This document shows positions 26,020 through 35,544 of a stretch of 64,000 bases of DNA, piece after piece. Below the pieces are notes generated by a model, which was not told the DNA's origin, did not search any database, and worked only from the letters and a program-made list of their open reading frames with translations. The stretch's first letter is position 1. Every line of letters begins with the position of its first letter. Origin of the DNA: Rhodoluna sp. (GTDB lineage: Bacteria; Actinomycetota; Actinomycetes; Actinomycetales; Microbacteriaceae); NCBI GenBank assembly GCA_024641095.1, contig JAHEDR010000002.1, positions 248,001 through 312,000 on the forward strand. Direction: 5' to 3'. A program made the position numbers and the translations under genes.

Positions 26020-27522
26020 ATGGCAGTTTCAAAAGGTCAGATCTGGTTTCTAACTGGAAGTCAAAACCTTTATGGTGAGGACACCCTGAAGCAGGTTGCA
26101 GAGCAATCTAAGACCGTGCTGTCACAGCTTGAGGCTCAGGTGAGCGCTCCGGTTGATCTTGTTTGGAAGCCAGTGCTTAAGACTCCCGAAATGATTCGCG
26201 AGGTAATGCTTGAGGCTTCTCGTGATGAGAACTGCATTGGTGTAATCACTTGGATGCACACCTTCTCTCCGGCAAAAATGTGGATCAATGGTTTGAACGC
26301 TTTGACCAAGCCGCTATTGCACCTGCACACTCAGGCAGGTCAGTCACTTCCTTGGTCAACTCTGGACATGGACTTCATGAACTTGAACCAAGCTGCACAC
26401 GGTGACCGCGAATACGCACACCTGGTTGCACGCACTGGAATGGCTCGCAAGATTGTGGTTGGTCACCCAACCGAGAAGTCAGTTGGCGAAAGAATTACCA
26501 ACTGGTCATTTGCGGCAATTGGTTGGAAGACCTCACAAAACCTAAAGCTTGCACGCTTTGGTGACAACATGCGATTTGTTGCAGTGACTGACGGCGACAA
26601 GGTTGCCGCGCAACTTAAGTTGGGCATGTCAATTGAGCAGCTTGGTGTGAACACACTTGCCGAAGCAGTTGAAAAAGTTTCTGATGCAGAGGCTGAAAAA
26701 CTTACTCAGGTTTATGAAGTCGAATACGACGTTGCTGCAGAACTACGTGCCGGCGGTGCTCGTCACGAATCATTGGTTTACGGCGCAAAGATTGAAATCG
26801 CGCTGCGTGCAATTCTTGAGGCCGGCGGTTTCCACGCTTTCACTTCTAACTTTGAAGACCTTGGCACACTTCGCCAGCTTCCAGGTTTAGCCGTGCAGCG
26901 CCTAATGGCAGAGGGCTACGGCTTTGGTGGCGAGGGCGACTGGAAGACCTCGGCAATGGGCGCGATCATGAAGTCAATGACTCCAGCCGGCGGGGGTACC
27001 TCATTTATGGAGGACTACACCTATCACTTTGGCCCAGGCACTCCAAAGATTCTTGGTGCTCACATGCTTGAGGTTTGCCCAACTATTTCTGGCCAGAAGC
27101 CACGCATTGAGATTCACCCACTTGGTATTGGTGGCAAGGAAGACCCAGTTCGCATGGTCTTCACCGCTAAGCCTTCTGAGGGTCGTGTGGTTTGCTTGGT
27201 CGACATCGGCGACCGCTTCCGCATCATCTCAAACGAGATCAAGATCGTTGAGCCAACCGAGGACCTACCCAAGCTTCCGGTTGCCCGCGCGGTATGGGAG
27301 CCACTACCAACACTGGCCGCTTCAGCAGAGGCCTGGATGCTTGCCGGCGGTAGCCACCACACAGTTTTGACCAACTCGGTAAGCGCAGAGACCATTGAAG
27401 ACTTTGCCCGAATCGCTGGGGTTGAGTTGGTGCAGATTGATGCCGACACCAACCTGCGCGCATTCCGCAAGGAGCTCCAATACGCGAGCGCGTACCATCG
27501 CTTTGCCGATGCAATTGGCTAA
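26020..27522 (+). CDS. araA: L-arabinose isomerase
   Basis: Converts L-arabinose to L-ribulose, first step of catabolism. 500 residues, normal for the family. Start follows GAAGGAGAG. Conserved stretches include [29 protein letters not shown] near residue 107, [12 protein letters not shown] and [12 protein letters not shown] with the catalytic Glu/His residues. First gene of a run with a mutarotase, two unknown genes and the LacI regulator; operator O1 lies upstream. Confidence 0.96.
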   Translation: MAVSKGQIWFLTGSQNLYGEDTLKQVAEQSKTVLSQLEAQVSAPVDLVWKPVLKTPEMIREVMLEASRDENCIGVITWMHTFSPAKMWINGLNALTKPLLHLHTQAGQSLPWSTLDMDFMNLNQAAHGDREYAHLVARTGMARKIVVGHPTEKSVGERITNWSFAAIGWKTSQNLKLARFGDNMRFVAVTDGDKVAAQLKLGMSIEQLGVNTLAEAVEKVSDAEAEKLTQVYEVEYDVAAELRAGGARHESLVYGAKIEIALRAILEAGGFHAFTSNFEDLGTLRQLPGLAVQRLMAEGYGFGGEGDWKTSAMGAIMKSMTPAGGGTSFMEDYTYHFGPGTPKILGAHMLEVCPTISGQKPRIEIHPLGIGGKEDPVRMVFTAKPSEGRVVCLVDIGDRFRIISNEIKIVEPTEDLPKLPVARAVWEPLPTLAASAEAWMLAGGSHHTVLTNSVSAETIEDFARIAGVELVQIDADTNLRAFRKELQYASAYHRFADAIG

Positions 27523-27524
27523 TC

Positions 27525-28409
27525 GTGCCGCACGAATTTTTAGAAGATGAACTTGAGCTGCGCAGTGAATTTGCGTCAGCAAAAGTTTCACCTTGGGGCG
27601 CAACTCTTACGCATTTAGTAATTAATGGCAAACCCATAATTAACCATGCCACCAAGCAAGACGTAAAAAATTCTTTTGCCGGTGTGACCCTTGCGCCATG
27701 GCCTAACCGATTGGCCGGAGCGGCTTGGCAGCTTGAAGGTAAAACGCTTAGCGCAAAAGTAAATGATCACGCCCAACATGCATCGGGCGGAAACGCAAAC
27801 CACGGTTTAGTCTTTGACCGCCGCTTTGAGATCAAGAATCAAACTTCAAGCAAAGTTACCTTTGCAATTTCACTCGGCAAAGATTCTGTTTATCCGCTTG
27901 AAGTTGAAATTGTAGTTAGTTATGAATTAATTGGTGATGAACTGGCAGCCAGTATCTCGGCAAAAAATCACGGCGGCAAAAACGCACCCGTTGCCTTTGG
28001 CACCCACCCATATTTGGCAATTGCACAAGACAGCAAAGTAAAGATATCTGCGGCTGTGCAAGCAGTGAATGACAGCGCCCAGATTCCAACCGGTTGGGAG
28101 CCGGCAGTTAAGCAAAATGCCGATTCCTACGCACAGCTAAAACTCGACGACTGTTTTGCGCAGCTTGAAACCGATAAAAACGGAATTGCTCAAACGCTGA
28201 TCACCAACTCTGATGGTTCACAAGTTTCTGTTTGGCAGGACGCAATCTTTAAATACCTAATGATTTACACCCACCCAACCTTGGGAATTGCCATTGAGCC
28301 GCAAACCGCACCAGCAAATGCATTTAATACAGGCGAGGATTTGATTTGGTTGGAACCGGCTGAGGCGGTTACCGGTCACTGGGGCATTAGAGTCGGTTCA
28401 GAGAAGTAG
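27525..28409 (+). CDS. Aldose 1-epimerase family protein
   Basis: 294 residues, GTG start two bases after araA. Galactose-mutarotase-like beta-sandwich with ASGGNANHGLVFDRRF (His for ring opening), GTHPYLAI (second His) and a late QTAPANAFN segment containing the expected Glu before it (AIEPQTAP). Placed after araA, it probably interconverts arabinose anomers so that the isomerase receives the right form. Exact sugar is inference from context. Confidence 0.85.
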   Translation: MPHEFLEDELELRSEFASAKVSPWGATLTHLVINGKPIINHATKQDVKNSFAGVTLAPWPNRLAGAAWQLEGKTLSAKVNDHAQHASGGNANHGLVFDRRFEIKNQTSSKVTFAISLGKDSVYPLEVEIVVSYELIGDELAASISAKNHGGKNAPVAFGTHPYLAIAQDSKVKISAAVQAVNDSAQIPTGWEPAVKQNADSYAQLKLDDCFAQLETDKNGIAQTLITNSDGSQVSVWQDAIFKYLMIYTHPTLGIAIEPQTAPANAFNTGEDLIWLEPAEAVTGHWGIRVGSEK

Positions 28410-28417
28410 GAGCCGGA

Positions 28418-28774
28418 ATGACAAAATCTTGGACACTGTTTGGATCAAAGCTTGAGAAGCCGCGACCAAACCTAACCATGTCTGCGGTTGCCGTGCTATT
28501 TGCCGCGCAAACCTTTGTGCCGGGCGAGGGCGCCTACCCAATTTATATGTGTGTTTTGGCTTGGGCCTCGGCCGCCTGGATCACCTGGTTTGGCATCAAG
28601 AAGAAGGCGCTGCTTGCTTTGCTTTCCCTGCCGATTTCCTTGCTGTGGTTAAACCCACTCCTTGGCGGCACCTGGTTTGATGCTGTGGGCATTGAGTACC
28701 TGTTGACCCATGCGGCACTGGCTTTGGTTTGGGCTGGTTGCGCCTACACATTCTTGGCTACTGAAAAGTATTAG
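28418..28774 (+). CDS. Small polytopic membrane protein in the arabinose unit
   Basis: 118 residues with about four hydrophobic segments (MSAVAVLFAAQTFV, YMCVLAWASAAWITWFG, ALLALLSLPISLLWL, LLTHAALALVWAGCAYTFL). TAGGAG precedes the ATG. Family not recognised. Spacing of eight bases from the mutarotase gene and two bases to the next gene shows it belongs to the same transcript. Function unknown. Confidence 0.75.
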   Translation: MTKSWTLFGSKLEKPRPNLTMSAVAVLFAAQTFVPGEGAYPIYMCVLAWASAAWITWFGIKKKALLALLSLPISLLWLNPLLGGTWFDAVGIEYLLTHAALALVWAGCAYTFLATEKY

Positions 28775-28776
28775 TC

Positions 28777-29208
28777 GTGGAGGGTTTTCTATCGGGTTTT
28801 AAACTGGCGCCAAAGCCACTGAAGGGTGTGCAGCTGGTTGAAGTTGCTCACGCTGTAGAAACCCAGAGCCCAATCAAGCACGTTCTGCAATCGCTAACCA
28901 CCGCGACCAGCCTTTCGGCCTGGCTTGGTCAGACCACCGATTTTCTTGCCCACGTGGGCATAAAGTTCGACACCACAGTCGCGGGTGAAACTTCAAAAGC
29001 GGTAATCACAACGCTAGATTTACCTAAACGAATCGTGTTTATGGTTGAGGCGATTGGTGAATTTGATTTTGCGGTTCACCAGAAAGGGTCAAAGGTGCTG
29101 GTGAAACTTGTAGTGCGCCGCGCGATTGCCCCTGCCGAAGTCGCGGCCTGGAAGGCCTCGATTGCGCCAACACTTGAGGCACTGAGCAAGGTTTTGAAAA
29201 ATGGCTGA
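28777..29208 (+). CDS. Unknown soluble protein, possibly SRPBCC-like
   Basis: 143 residues, GTG start. No signal peptide or membrane span. An alternating beta pattern in the middle (AVITTLDLPKRIVFMVEAIGEFDFAV) and a C-terminal helix (TLEALSKVL) with an early helix around TATSLSAWLGQT resemble the START/SRPBCC layout, but this is a weak guess. Its last eight bases overlap the LacI gene start, tying it to the regulator's translation. Confidence 0.65.
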   Translation: MEGFLSGFKLAPKPLKGVQLVEVAHAVETQSPIKHVLQSLTTATSLSAWLGQTTDFLAHVGIKFDTTVAGETSKAVITTLDLPKRIVFMVEAIGEFDFAVHQKGSKVLVKLVVRRAIAPAEVAAWKASIAPTLEALSKVLKNG

Positions 29209-30214
29209 GCAGCAGCGCCAACCAAATATTTATGATGTGGCCAAGCTTGCCGGCGTTTCACACCAAACTGTTTCGCGAGTAATCAATAACGGCCCGTATA
29301 CAAAAGATTCCACCAGGGATCGCGTATTAAATGCCATGAAGAAGCTTGGCTATGTGCCGAATGCGGCTGCGCGAGCGCTAGTTACCTCTAAGTCAAAAAT
29401 CGTTGGCATTCTGGTTTCAGACATTGTGTATCACGGCCCGGCCGGCATGATGCACGCCATGGAAGAAGAGGCGCGACGCGGCGGTTACTTTGCCATTTCG
29501 GCATCGGTTGATCCTTTTGACCCCGATTCGATTGCCCAGGGCATTGAGCACCTAAGAAGAGTTGGCATGGAGGGGCTTGTGGTGATTACGCCACAGTCAA
29601 ACTCGGTAAAGGCCGTTGAAAAACTCGTAACTAATATTCCCGTGGTCTTTATTGATAGCCCAAACAAAACCAAGAAGCTTTCTGCTGAGCTAGATAACGC
29701 CGCAGGCGCCAGACTTGCCACCGAGCACTTGATTGGTCTTGGTCACAAAAAGATCTTGCACGTTTCTGGTCCGATGTCTTGGTTTGATGCTCCACCGCGC
29801 GTGCGAGGTTATGAAGATGCCATGAAAGCAGCCAAGCTCAAGCCGCACATTATTGAGGGTGACTGGTCGGTGCCAACGGGTTATGAGATTGGCAAGAACC
29901 TTGAAATTGATAAGAGCAAGATCACCGCAATTTTTGCCGCCAACGACCACCTAGCCCTTGGTCTAACTAGGGCCCTGAGGCAGCGCGGCTACCAGGTGCC
30001 AGAGCGCATCAGCATTATTGGTTTTGATGATGTGCCAGAGGCGGCTTATTACGAACCGCCACTGACCACAATGCGCCCAGACTTTGCCGAACTTGGGCGA
30101 GTGGCCATGGAAATGATTCTGGGCCGCATTCAATCGGGCAAGGCAGTAAAGAGCAACAGCTTGGTGCCAGAGATTGTGGTTCGCGAGTCAACCGCAATGC
30201 CGCCAAAGCTCTAA
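29201..30214 (+). CDS. LacI-family repressor, probable arabinose regulator
   Basis: 337 residues. N-terminal LacI helix-turn-helix and hinge: NIYDVAKLAGVSHQTVSRVIN then YVPNAAARAL. The periplasmic-binding-like effector domain follows (IVGILVSDI, FIDSPN, RLATEHLIGLGHKKI, DDVPEAAYYEPPLTT). Encoded between araA and araB, it is the obvious candidate to bind the three matching palindromes before araA, araB and chvE; the inducer is probably arabinose or a pathway intermediate. Both points are inference. Confidence 0.9.
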   Translation: MAEQQRQPNIYDVAKLAGVSHQTVSRVINNGPYTKDSTRDRVLNAMKKLGYVPNAAARALVTSKSKIVGILVSDIVYHGPAGMMHAMEEEARRGGYFAISASVDPFDPDSIAQGIEHLRRVGMEGLVVITPQSNSVKAVEKLVTNIPVVFIDSPNKTKKLSAELDNAAGARLATEHLIGLGHKKILHVSGPMSWFDAPPRVRGYEDAMKAAKLKPHIIEGDWSVPTGYEIGKNLEIDKSKITAIFAANDHLALGLTRALRQRGYQVPERISIIGFDDVPEAAYYEPPLTTMRPDFAELGRVAMEMILGRIQSGKAVKSNSLVPEIVVRESTAMPPKL

Positions 30215-30259
30215 ATCAACAGTTATACAACCGAAACCTGCTTTGGTTTTGCCCCGATT

Positions 30260-30275
30260 ATGTTAGCGATAACAT
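30260..30275. promoter_or_regulatory. LacI-type operator O2 overlapping the araB promoter
   Basis: ATGTTAGCGATAACAT. Its right half contains TAACAT (30270-30275), a -10-like hexamer ending eight bases before the araB GTG. Binding would cover the promoter. Confidence 0.82.
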
Positions 30276-30283
30276 AAATTCTT

Positions 30284-31948
30284 GTGAAGACTGAAAAATA
30301 CGTAATCGGCGTTGACTACGGAACCCTCTCGGGTCGCGCTGTTGTTGCCCGCGTCTCTGATGGCGCCGAACTTGGTTCAGCGGTTTTGGACTACCCGCAT
30401 GCGGTTATGGATACCAAGCTTGCATCAAGTGGAGCATCACTTGGACCGGACTGGGCTTTGCAAGATGCCAACGACTACGTAGCGGTTTTGAAGTCTGCGG
30501 TACCAGAGGCAATCAAAGCTGCGGGAATTGACCCGGCCGATGTGATTGGAATTGCAACCGACTTCACCGCTTGCACAATGGTGCCAACCACTAAAGATGG
30601 TGTTGCGCTTAGCAACCTAGACGAATTTAAAAACAACCCACACGCCTACGTAAAACTTTGGAAGCACCACGCTGCGCAACCACACGCAGACCGCATTAAT
30701 CAGCTCGCTCGTGAACGCGGTGAGACTTGGTTAAGTCGCTACGGTGGCCAGATCTCATCTGAGTGGGAACTTGCTAAGGGCTTGCAGCTTCTTGAAGAGG
30801 CACCAGAGGTTTACAACACAATGTATAAATTTGTTGAAGCCGCCGACTGGATAATTTGGCAACTCTGCGGAAATTATGTGCGCAATGCATGTACCGCCGG
30901 TTATAAGGGAAACCTGCAAGACGGTAAATACCCAAGCAAAGAATTCTTTGCCGCACTAAACCCAGACTTCGCAAATTTCGCGGAAGAAAAAATTGCACAC
31001 GAAATTGGTCAGCTGGGTGATGCCGCCGGAACTCTAACTGCCGAGGCAGCAGCCTGGACTGGTCTACCAGAAGGCATTGCGGTTGCAGTTGGAAACGTAG
31101 ACGCGCACGTAACTGCGCCAGCGGCAAAAGCTACCGAGCCGGGTCAAATGGTTGCCATCATGGGAACCTCAACCTGTCACGTAATGAACGGCGCAACTCT
31201 CAGCGAAGTGCCTGGAATGTGTGGCGTTGTTGATGGCGGAATCATTTCTGGTTACTACGGCTACGAAGCCGGTCAATCTGGTGTGGGCGATATTTTTGCT
31301 TGGTACGTAAAGAACCAGGTTCCAGGTAGCTATCACGAGGCTGCCAAGGCAAAGGGTCTGAGCATTCACGAGTACCTAACCGAGCTTTCATCAACCCAAC
31401 AGGTTGGCGAGCACGGCTTGCTGGCGCTGGACTGGCACTCGGGTAATAGATCGGTGTTGGTAGATCACGAGCTCTCTGGTCTGATGATTGGCGCGACCCT
31501 TACCACCAAACCTGAAGACGGCTACCGTGCGCTGCTTGAGTCAACTGCCTTTGGTACTCGCAAGATCGTAGAGACCTTCCGTGAATCTGGCGTTCCGGTT
31601 ACCGAGTTCATCGTTGCCGGTGGACTTCTAAAGAACGCATTCCTAATGCAGTTGTACTGCGACATTCTTCAGCTGCCACTCAGCGTGATTAATTCATCCC
31701 AGGGGCCAGCACTTGGCTCTTGTATTCACGCTGCGGTGGCGGCTGGGGCATACTCATCTGTAGGTGAGGCTGCCGAAGCAATGGGAAGCCTTTCAAAGGG
31801 CGTGTACCAACCAAACGCAGAGCGCGGAAAAATCTACGATCGCCTGTACGCTGAATACGAAATTCTGCACGACTACTTTGGTCGCGGAGAAAACAACGTA
31901 ATGAAGCGCTTGAAGGCGCTGCGTAGAGAAGCGGTTGCAAATGGTTGA
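30284..31948 (+). CDS. araB: L-ribulokinase
   Basis: Phosphorylates L-ribulose to L-ribulose-5-phosphate. 554 residues, FGGY kinase fold: GVDYGTLSGRAVV at the N-terminus, IATDFTACT, GGQISSEWELAKG, GTSTCHVM and AGGLLKNAFLMQLY are typical AraB segments. GTG start without a Shine-Dalgarno; the operator and its -10-like half end eight bases upstream, so a leaderless transcript is likely. The 3' end overlaps araD by eight bases. Confidence 0.95.
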   Translation: MKTEKYVIGVDYGTLSGRAVVARVSDGAELGSAVLDYPHAVMDTKLASSGASLGPDWALQDANDYVAVLKSAVPEAIKAAGIDPADVIGIATDFTACTMVPTTKDGVALSNLDEFKNNPHAYVKLWKHHAAQPHADRINQLARERGETWLSRYGGQISSEWELAKGLQLLEEAPEVYNTMYKFVEAADWIIWQLCGNYVRNACTAGYKGNLQDGKYPSKEFFAALNPDFANFAEEKIAHEIGQLGDAAGTLTAEAAAWTGLPEGIAVAVGNVDAHVTAPAAKATEPGQMVAIMGTSTCHVMNGATLSEVPGMCGVVDGGIISGYYGYEAGQSGVGDIFAWYVKNQVPGSYHEAAKAKGLSIHEYLTELSSTQQVGEHGLLALDWHSGNRSVLVDHELSGLMIGATLTTKPEDGYRALLESTAFGTRKIVETFRESGVPVTEFIVAGGLLKNAFLMQLYCDILQLPLSVINSSQGPALGSCIHAAVAAGAYSSVGEAAEAMGSLSKGVYQPNAERGKIYDRLYAEYEILHDYFGRGENNVMKRLKALRREAVANG

Positions 31949-32591
31949 GTTCGCCAAAGAACGTGAAGCGCTAGCAAAGTTGCACGCGCAGCTTTGGGAT
32001 GCGGGTTTAGTAATTTGGACCGGCGGAAATATTTCACAGCGCGTAGACGGCGGCTTTCTAATCAAGCCAAGCGGTGTGATGTATTCAGATCTCACTCCGG
32101 AGTCAATGGTGCTTTGCGATCTTGACGGAAACGTGATTGAGGGTCAGCACGCACCATCTAGTGACACCGCGGCTCACGCCTACGTTTACCGCAACATGCC
32201 TGAGGTTGGTGGCGTGGTTCACACCCACTCAAATTACGCCTGTGGTTTTGCAGCGGCCGAAAAAGAGATCCCTTGCGTACTGACTTCAATTGCCGATGAA
32301 TTCGGTGGCGACATTCCACTTGGGCCGTTTGCGATTATCGGTGATGATTCAATTGGCCGAGGCATCGTTGAGACCCTGGCGGGACACCGATCACGTGCTG
32401 TGCTGATGCGTCAGCACGGAGTTTTCACCATCGGCAAGGACGGCAAAGATGCCCTAAAGGCGGCCGTAATGTGCGAGGACGCAGCAAAGTCCGTAGCCAT
32501 AGCTATGCAGGTGGGCCAGCCACAGCGCCTACCTCAAGACAAGATTGAATCTTTATTCAGTCGTTATCAAAACGTATACGGACAGTTATAG
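31941..32591 (+). CDS. araD: L-ribulose-5-phosphate 4-epimerase
   Basis: Converts L-ribulose-5-phosphate to D-xylulose-5-phosphate, which enters the pentose phosphate pathway. 216 residues from ATG 31941 (TTG 31935 possible). Class II aldolase features: WTGGNIS, IKPSGV, SSDTAAH, zinc ligands HTHS and RQHGVF. Overlaps the araB end by eight bases and completes araA-araB-araD. Confidence 0.95.
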   Translation: MVEFAKEREALAKLHAQLWDAGLVIWTGGNISQRVDGGFLIKPSGVMYSDLTPESMVLCDLDGNVIEGQHAPSSDTAAHAYVYRNMPEVGGVVHTHSNYACGFAAAEKEIPCVLTSIADEFGGDIPLGPFAIIGDDSIGRGIVETLAGHRSRAVLMRQHGVFTIGKDGKDALKAAVMCEDAAKSVAIAMQVGQPQRLPQDKIESLFSRYQNVYGQL

Positions 32592-32800
32592 AAAAGCACC
32601 CTTTTGGCCGCTGGCCTGTGGCAGGCTAGAGGCAAGAAATGTGAGCGTTCACATTTTGAGACTTGGGGAGAGATTCCCAAACGGTTTACCTCGGCTAGGC
32701 ACTGGTGCCAAATGGGGGTAGCCACAAACTCTAACGAGTTGGACACGTTGGGGTTCAAGCTAATAGCGGCTGGTCCGGTTGCTCTTTGAAAGGAACTGAA
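32592..32800 (+). other. 209-base leader and control region of the sugar importer operon
   Basis: Contains operator O3 near its start and several short inverted repeats after it: TTGGG/CCCAA, GGCAC/GTGCC and AACTC/GAGTT. The distance from O3 to the start codon (about 146 bases) is long for this window, so a structured untranslated leader is possible. Nothing else is recognised. Confidence 0.4.
32639..32654. promoter_or_regulatory. LacI-type operator O3 upstream of chvE
   Basis: ATGTGAGCGTTCACAT, same design and central GCG as O2, with ATGTGA half-sites as in O1. Confidence 0.78.
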
Positions 32801-33898
32801 TTGTTCAAGAAAGTACTAGGCCTAGCGGCAGCTGGTGCACTTGTAGTTACAGCCCTAACCGGTTGTGCTCCTGCAGCAGAAACCGCCGAAGGTGGTCTTA
32901 TCGGTGTATCGATGCCTACCCAGTCATCAACTCGTTGGATCTCAGACGGTGACAGCATCAAGTCAGCTCTTGAGACTGATGGCTTCTCAGTTGACCTTCA
33001 GTACGCTGAAGACGACATCCCAACTCAGGTTTCACAGCTTGAGGCGATGCTAACCAAGGGCGCAAAGGCTCTTATCATTGCAGCGATCGACGGAACTCAG
33101 CTAACTGACGTTCTACAGGCAGCTAAGGATGCAGGCGTTCCTGTTATCTCTTACGACCGCTTGATTCGTGACTCAGCAAACGTTGACTACTACGCAACCT
33201 TCGACAACTTCAAGGTTGGTGTACAGCAGGCAACTTCACTACTAGTAGGTATGGGCGTATACGCATCAGAGGAGTCAACCTCAGCTGATGGTCCAAACGC
33301 AGCAGGCCCACTAAACGTTGAGCTATTCGCTGGTTCACCAGATGACAACAACGCAACATTCTTCTTCAACGGAGCAATGTCAGTTCTTCAGCCACTAATC
33401 GACAGCAAGGTTCTTGTTGTTAAGTCTGGCCAGACTGCATTCGAGAAGGTAGCTACCCTACGTTGGGACGGCGCTGTTGCACAGAAGCGTATGGAAGACA
33501 TCCTTGTTGGTTCATACGCAAAGGCAAAGGTTAACGGTGTTCTTTCACCTTACGACGGTCTAAGCCGCGGTATCATCGCAGCTCTAACCGACGCTGGTTA
33601 CTCAACCATGCCAACCATCTCAGGCCAGGACGCTGAAGTACTTTCAGTGAAGGCTATGTTGGCTGGCGAGCAGTACTCAACCATCTTCAAGGACACTCGT
33701 GAACTTGCAAAGGTTGCAGTAGCAATGGCGGAGGCAATCCTTAAGGGTGAGACTCCAGAGACCAACGACACCACCACTTACGACAACGGCGTGAAGGTTG
33801 TTCCTTCATACCTACTAACCCCTTACATCGTGACCAAGGACAACTACAAGGAATTGTTGATTGACTCTGGCTACATCAAGGAAGCAGATCTAGGTTAA
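32801..33898 (+). CDS. chvE: ChvE-type sugar ABC transporter substrate-binding lipoprotein
   Basis: 365 residues. The TTG at 32801 is preferred over TTG 32786 because AAAGGA sits just upstream of it and the signal peptide then starts with MFKKVLG. Lipobox ALTGC gives lipidated Cys near residue 22. The mature part matches multiple-monosaccharide binding proteins: [43 protein letters not shown] and ISGQDAE. Binds sugars (probably arabinose and related) outside the membrane. Ser codons are almost all TCA, suggesting very high expression. Confidence 0.93.
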   Translation: MFKKVLGLAAAGALVVTALTGCAPAAETAEGGLIGVSMPTQSSTRWISDGDSIKSALETDGFSVDLQYAEDDIPTQVSQLEAMLTKGAKALIIAAIDGTQLTDVLQAAKDAGVPVISYDRLIRDSANVDYYATFDNFKVGVQQATSLLVGMGVYASEESTSADGPNAAGPLNVELFAGSPDDNNATFFFNGAMSVLQPLIDSKVLVVKSGQTAFEKVATLRWDGAVAQKRMEDILVGSYAKAKVNGVLSPYDGLSRGIIAALTDAGYSTMPTISGQDAEVLSVKAMLAGEQYSTIFKDTRELAKVAVAMAEAILKGETPETNDTTTYDNGVKVVPSYLLTPYIVTKDNYKELLIDSGYIKEADLG

Positions 33899-33926
33899 TT
33901 CCTAGTTCCGTAAGTAGTACAACGAG

Positions 33927-33954
33927 CTGGTGGGGCGCTTAGGCGCCCCACCAG
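33927..33954 (+). other. Intercistronic stem-loop after chvE
   Basis: 12-base perfect stem CTGGTGGGGCGC/GCGCCCCACCAG with a TTAG loop and no following T run. Such hairpins after binding-protein genes commonly stabilise the upstream message or reduce read-through, giving more binding protein than ATPase and permease. Confidence 0.75.
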
Positions 33955-34008
33955 TAAGTACTAAAAAGACATAGAATCAAGTTCCAACCGCAAAGAAGAG
34001 GCTCCAGA

Positions 34009-35544
34009 ATGACCCAGAACATCCTTGAGATGCAGTCAATCACCAAGGTTTTTCCAGGTGTTAGAGCCCTAGACAACGTTTCACTGAATGTGGCCCGTGG
34101 CGAGATCCACGCAATCTGCGGTGAAAACGGTGCAGGTAAATCAACCCTTATGAAGGTGCTTTCCGGTGTGTACCCACACGGCACCTACGAGGGTGACATC
34201 GTTTACGAAAACAAAGTCGTAGCTTTTAAAAACATCCGCGAGAGCGAAGCAGAAGGCATCGTAATCATTCACCAGGAGTTGGCGCTTAGCCCGCACCTTT
34301 CGATTGCCGAAAACATCTTTTTGAACAACGAGATCAAGCGCTTTGGTTTGATTGACTGGAACAAGACTGGCCAAGAAGCACAGAAGCTTATGGCGCGTGT
34401 AGGGCTAAAAGAAAATCCAGATGCCAAGATCAAGGACATTGGTGTTGGTAAGCAGCAGCTTGTTGAAATCGCTAAGGCGCTTTCAAAGCGCGTAAAGCTT
34501 TTGATTCTTGACGAGCCAACCGCTGCTCTAAACGACGAAGACTCTGCACACCTACTAGATCTGCTTCGTCACCTTAAGGGCCAGGGCATCAGCTGCATCA
34601 TCATTTCGCACAAGCTCAACGAGATTGCTGCAATTGCCGACAAGACCACAATCATTCGCGACGGCAAGACCGTTGAGACTCTTGATATGGGCAAGGGCAA
34701 AGTTGACCAAGAGCGTATCATCAAGGGCATGGTTGGTCGCGAAATGGACAACCGCTACCCAGCGCACAAGTCAAAGATTGGCGCAGAGATTCTTCGCGTT
34801 GAAAACTGGACCGCACACCACCCAGACGACAAGAACCGCGTTGTTGTAGACAACGTAAACATGAACGTTAAAAAGGGTGAGATCGTTGGCATCGCCGGCA
34901 TCATGGGTGCTGGTCGCACCGAGTTTGCGCGAAGCCTGTTTGGCCGCAGCTGGGGAACCAACATCAGCGGCAAGGTTTTCATTAACGGTGAAGAGGCAAA
35001 CGTAAGCACTATTCGTCACGCTATTGATGCTGGCCTTGCCTATGCAACCGAGGACCGCAAGCGTTTTGGCTTGAACCTGATTGACGACATCAAGCGCAAC
35101 ATCTCAATGGCATCGCTTCACACTTTTGTGAAGTTTGGACTGGTAAACGACAACGAAGAATTCAAAATTGCTTCTGAGTACCGCAAGAGTATGAACATCA
35201 AGGCTCCATCGGTGTTGTCAATCACCGGCAAGCTATCTGGTGGAAACCAGCAGAAGGTTGTGTTGAGCCAGTGGATCAACTCAAACCCAGAAGTATTGAT
35301 TCTCGACGAGCCAACCCGCGGTATTGACGTGGGTGCTAAGTACGAGATCTACACAATCATTCAGCGCCTAGCCGACGAAGGCAAGGGTGTAATCGTGATC
35401 TCAAGTGAGCTTCCAGAATTGCTTGGAATTTGCGACCGCATCTACGCGCTTGCTGAAGGAACAATTACCGGAGAAGTCACCAAAGACAAGGCAACTCCAG
35501 AATTACTTATGAAGTACATGACTGCAGAGAAGGGCAAGAAATAA
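34009..35544 (+). CDS. mmsA: Sugar ABC transporter ATP-binding protein (GguA/MmsA type)
   Basis: 511 residues with two fused ABC domains, as in carbohydrate CUT2 importers. First domain: Walker [10 protein letters not shown] near residue 39, signature region [14 protein letters not shown], Walker [11 protein letters not shown]. Second domain: signature [15 protein letters not shown] and Walker [14 protein letters not shown]; its Walker A is degenerate (GIMGAGRTE), as is usual in this family. Powers import by the ChvE-type system. The stop overlaps the permease ATG. Confidence 0.94.
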   Translation: MTQNILEMQSITKVFPGVRALDNVSLNVARGEIHAICGENGAGKSTLMKVLSGVYPHGTYEGDIVYENKVVAFKNIRESEAEGIVIIHQELALSPHLSIAENIFLNNEIKRFGLIDWNKTGQEAQKLMARVGLKENPDAKIKDIGVGKQQLVEIAKALSKRVKLLILDEPTAALNDEDSAHLLDLLRHLKGQGISCIIISHKLNEIAAIADKTTIIRDGKTVETLDMGKGKVDQERIIKGMVGREMDNRYPAHKSKIGAEILRVENWTAHHPDDKNRVVVDNVNMNVKKGEIVGIAGIMGAGRTEFARSLFGRSWGTNISGKVFINGEEANVSTIRHAIDAGLAYATEDRKRFGLNLIDDIKRNISMASLHTFVKFGLVNDNEEFKIASEYRKSMNIKAPSVLSITGKLSGGNQQKVVLSQWINSNPEVLILDEPTRGIDVGAKYEIYTIIQRLADEGKGVIVISSELPELLGICDRIYALAEGTITGEVTKDKATPELLMKYMTAEKGKK

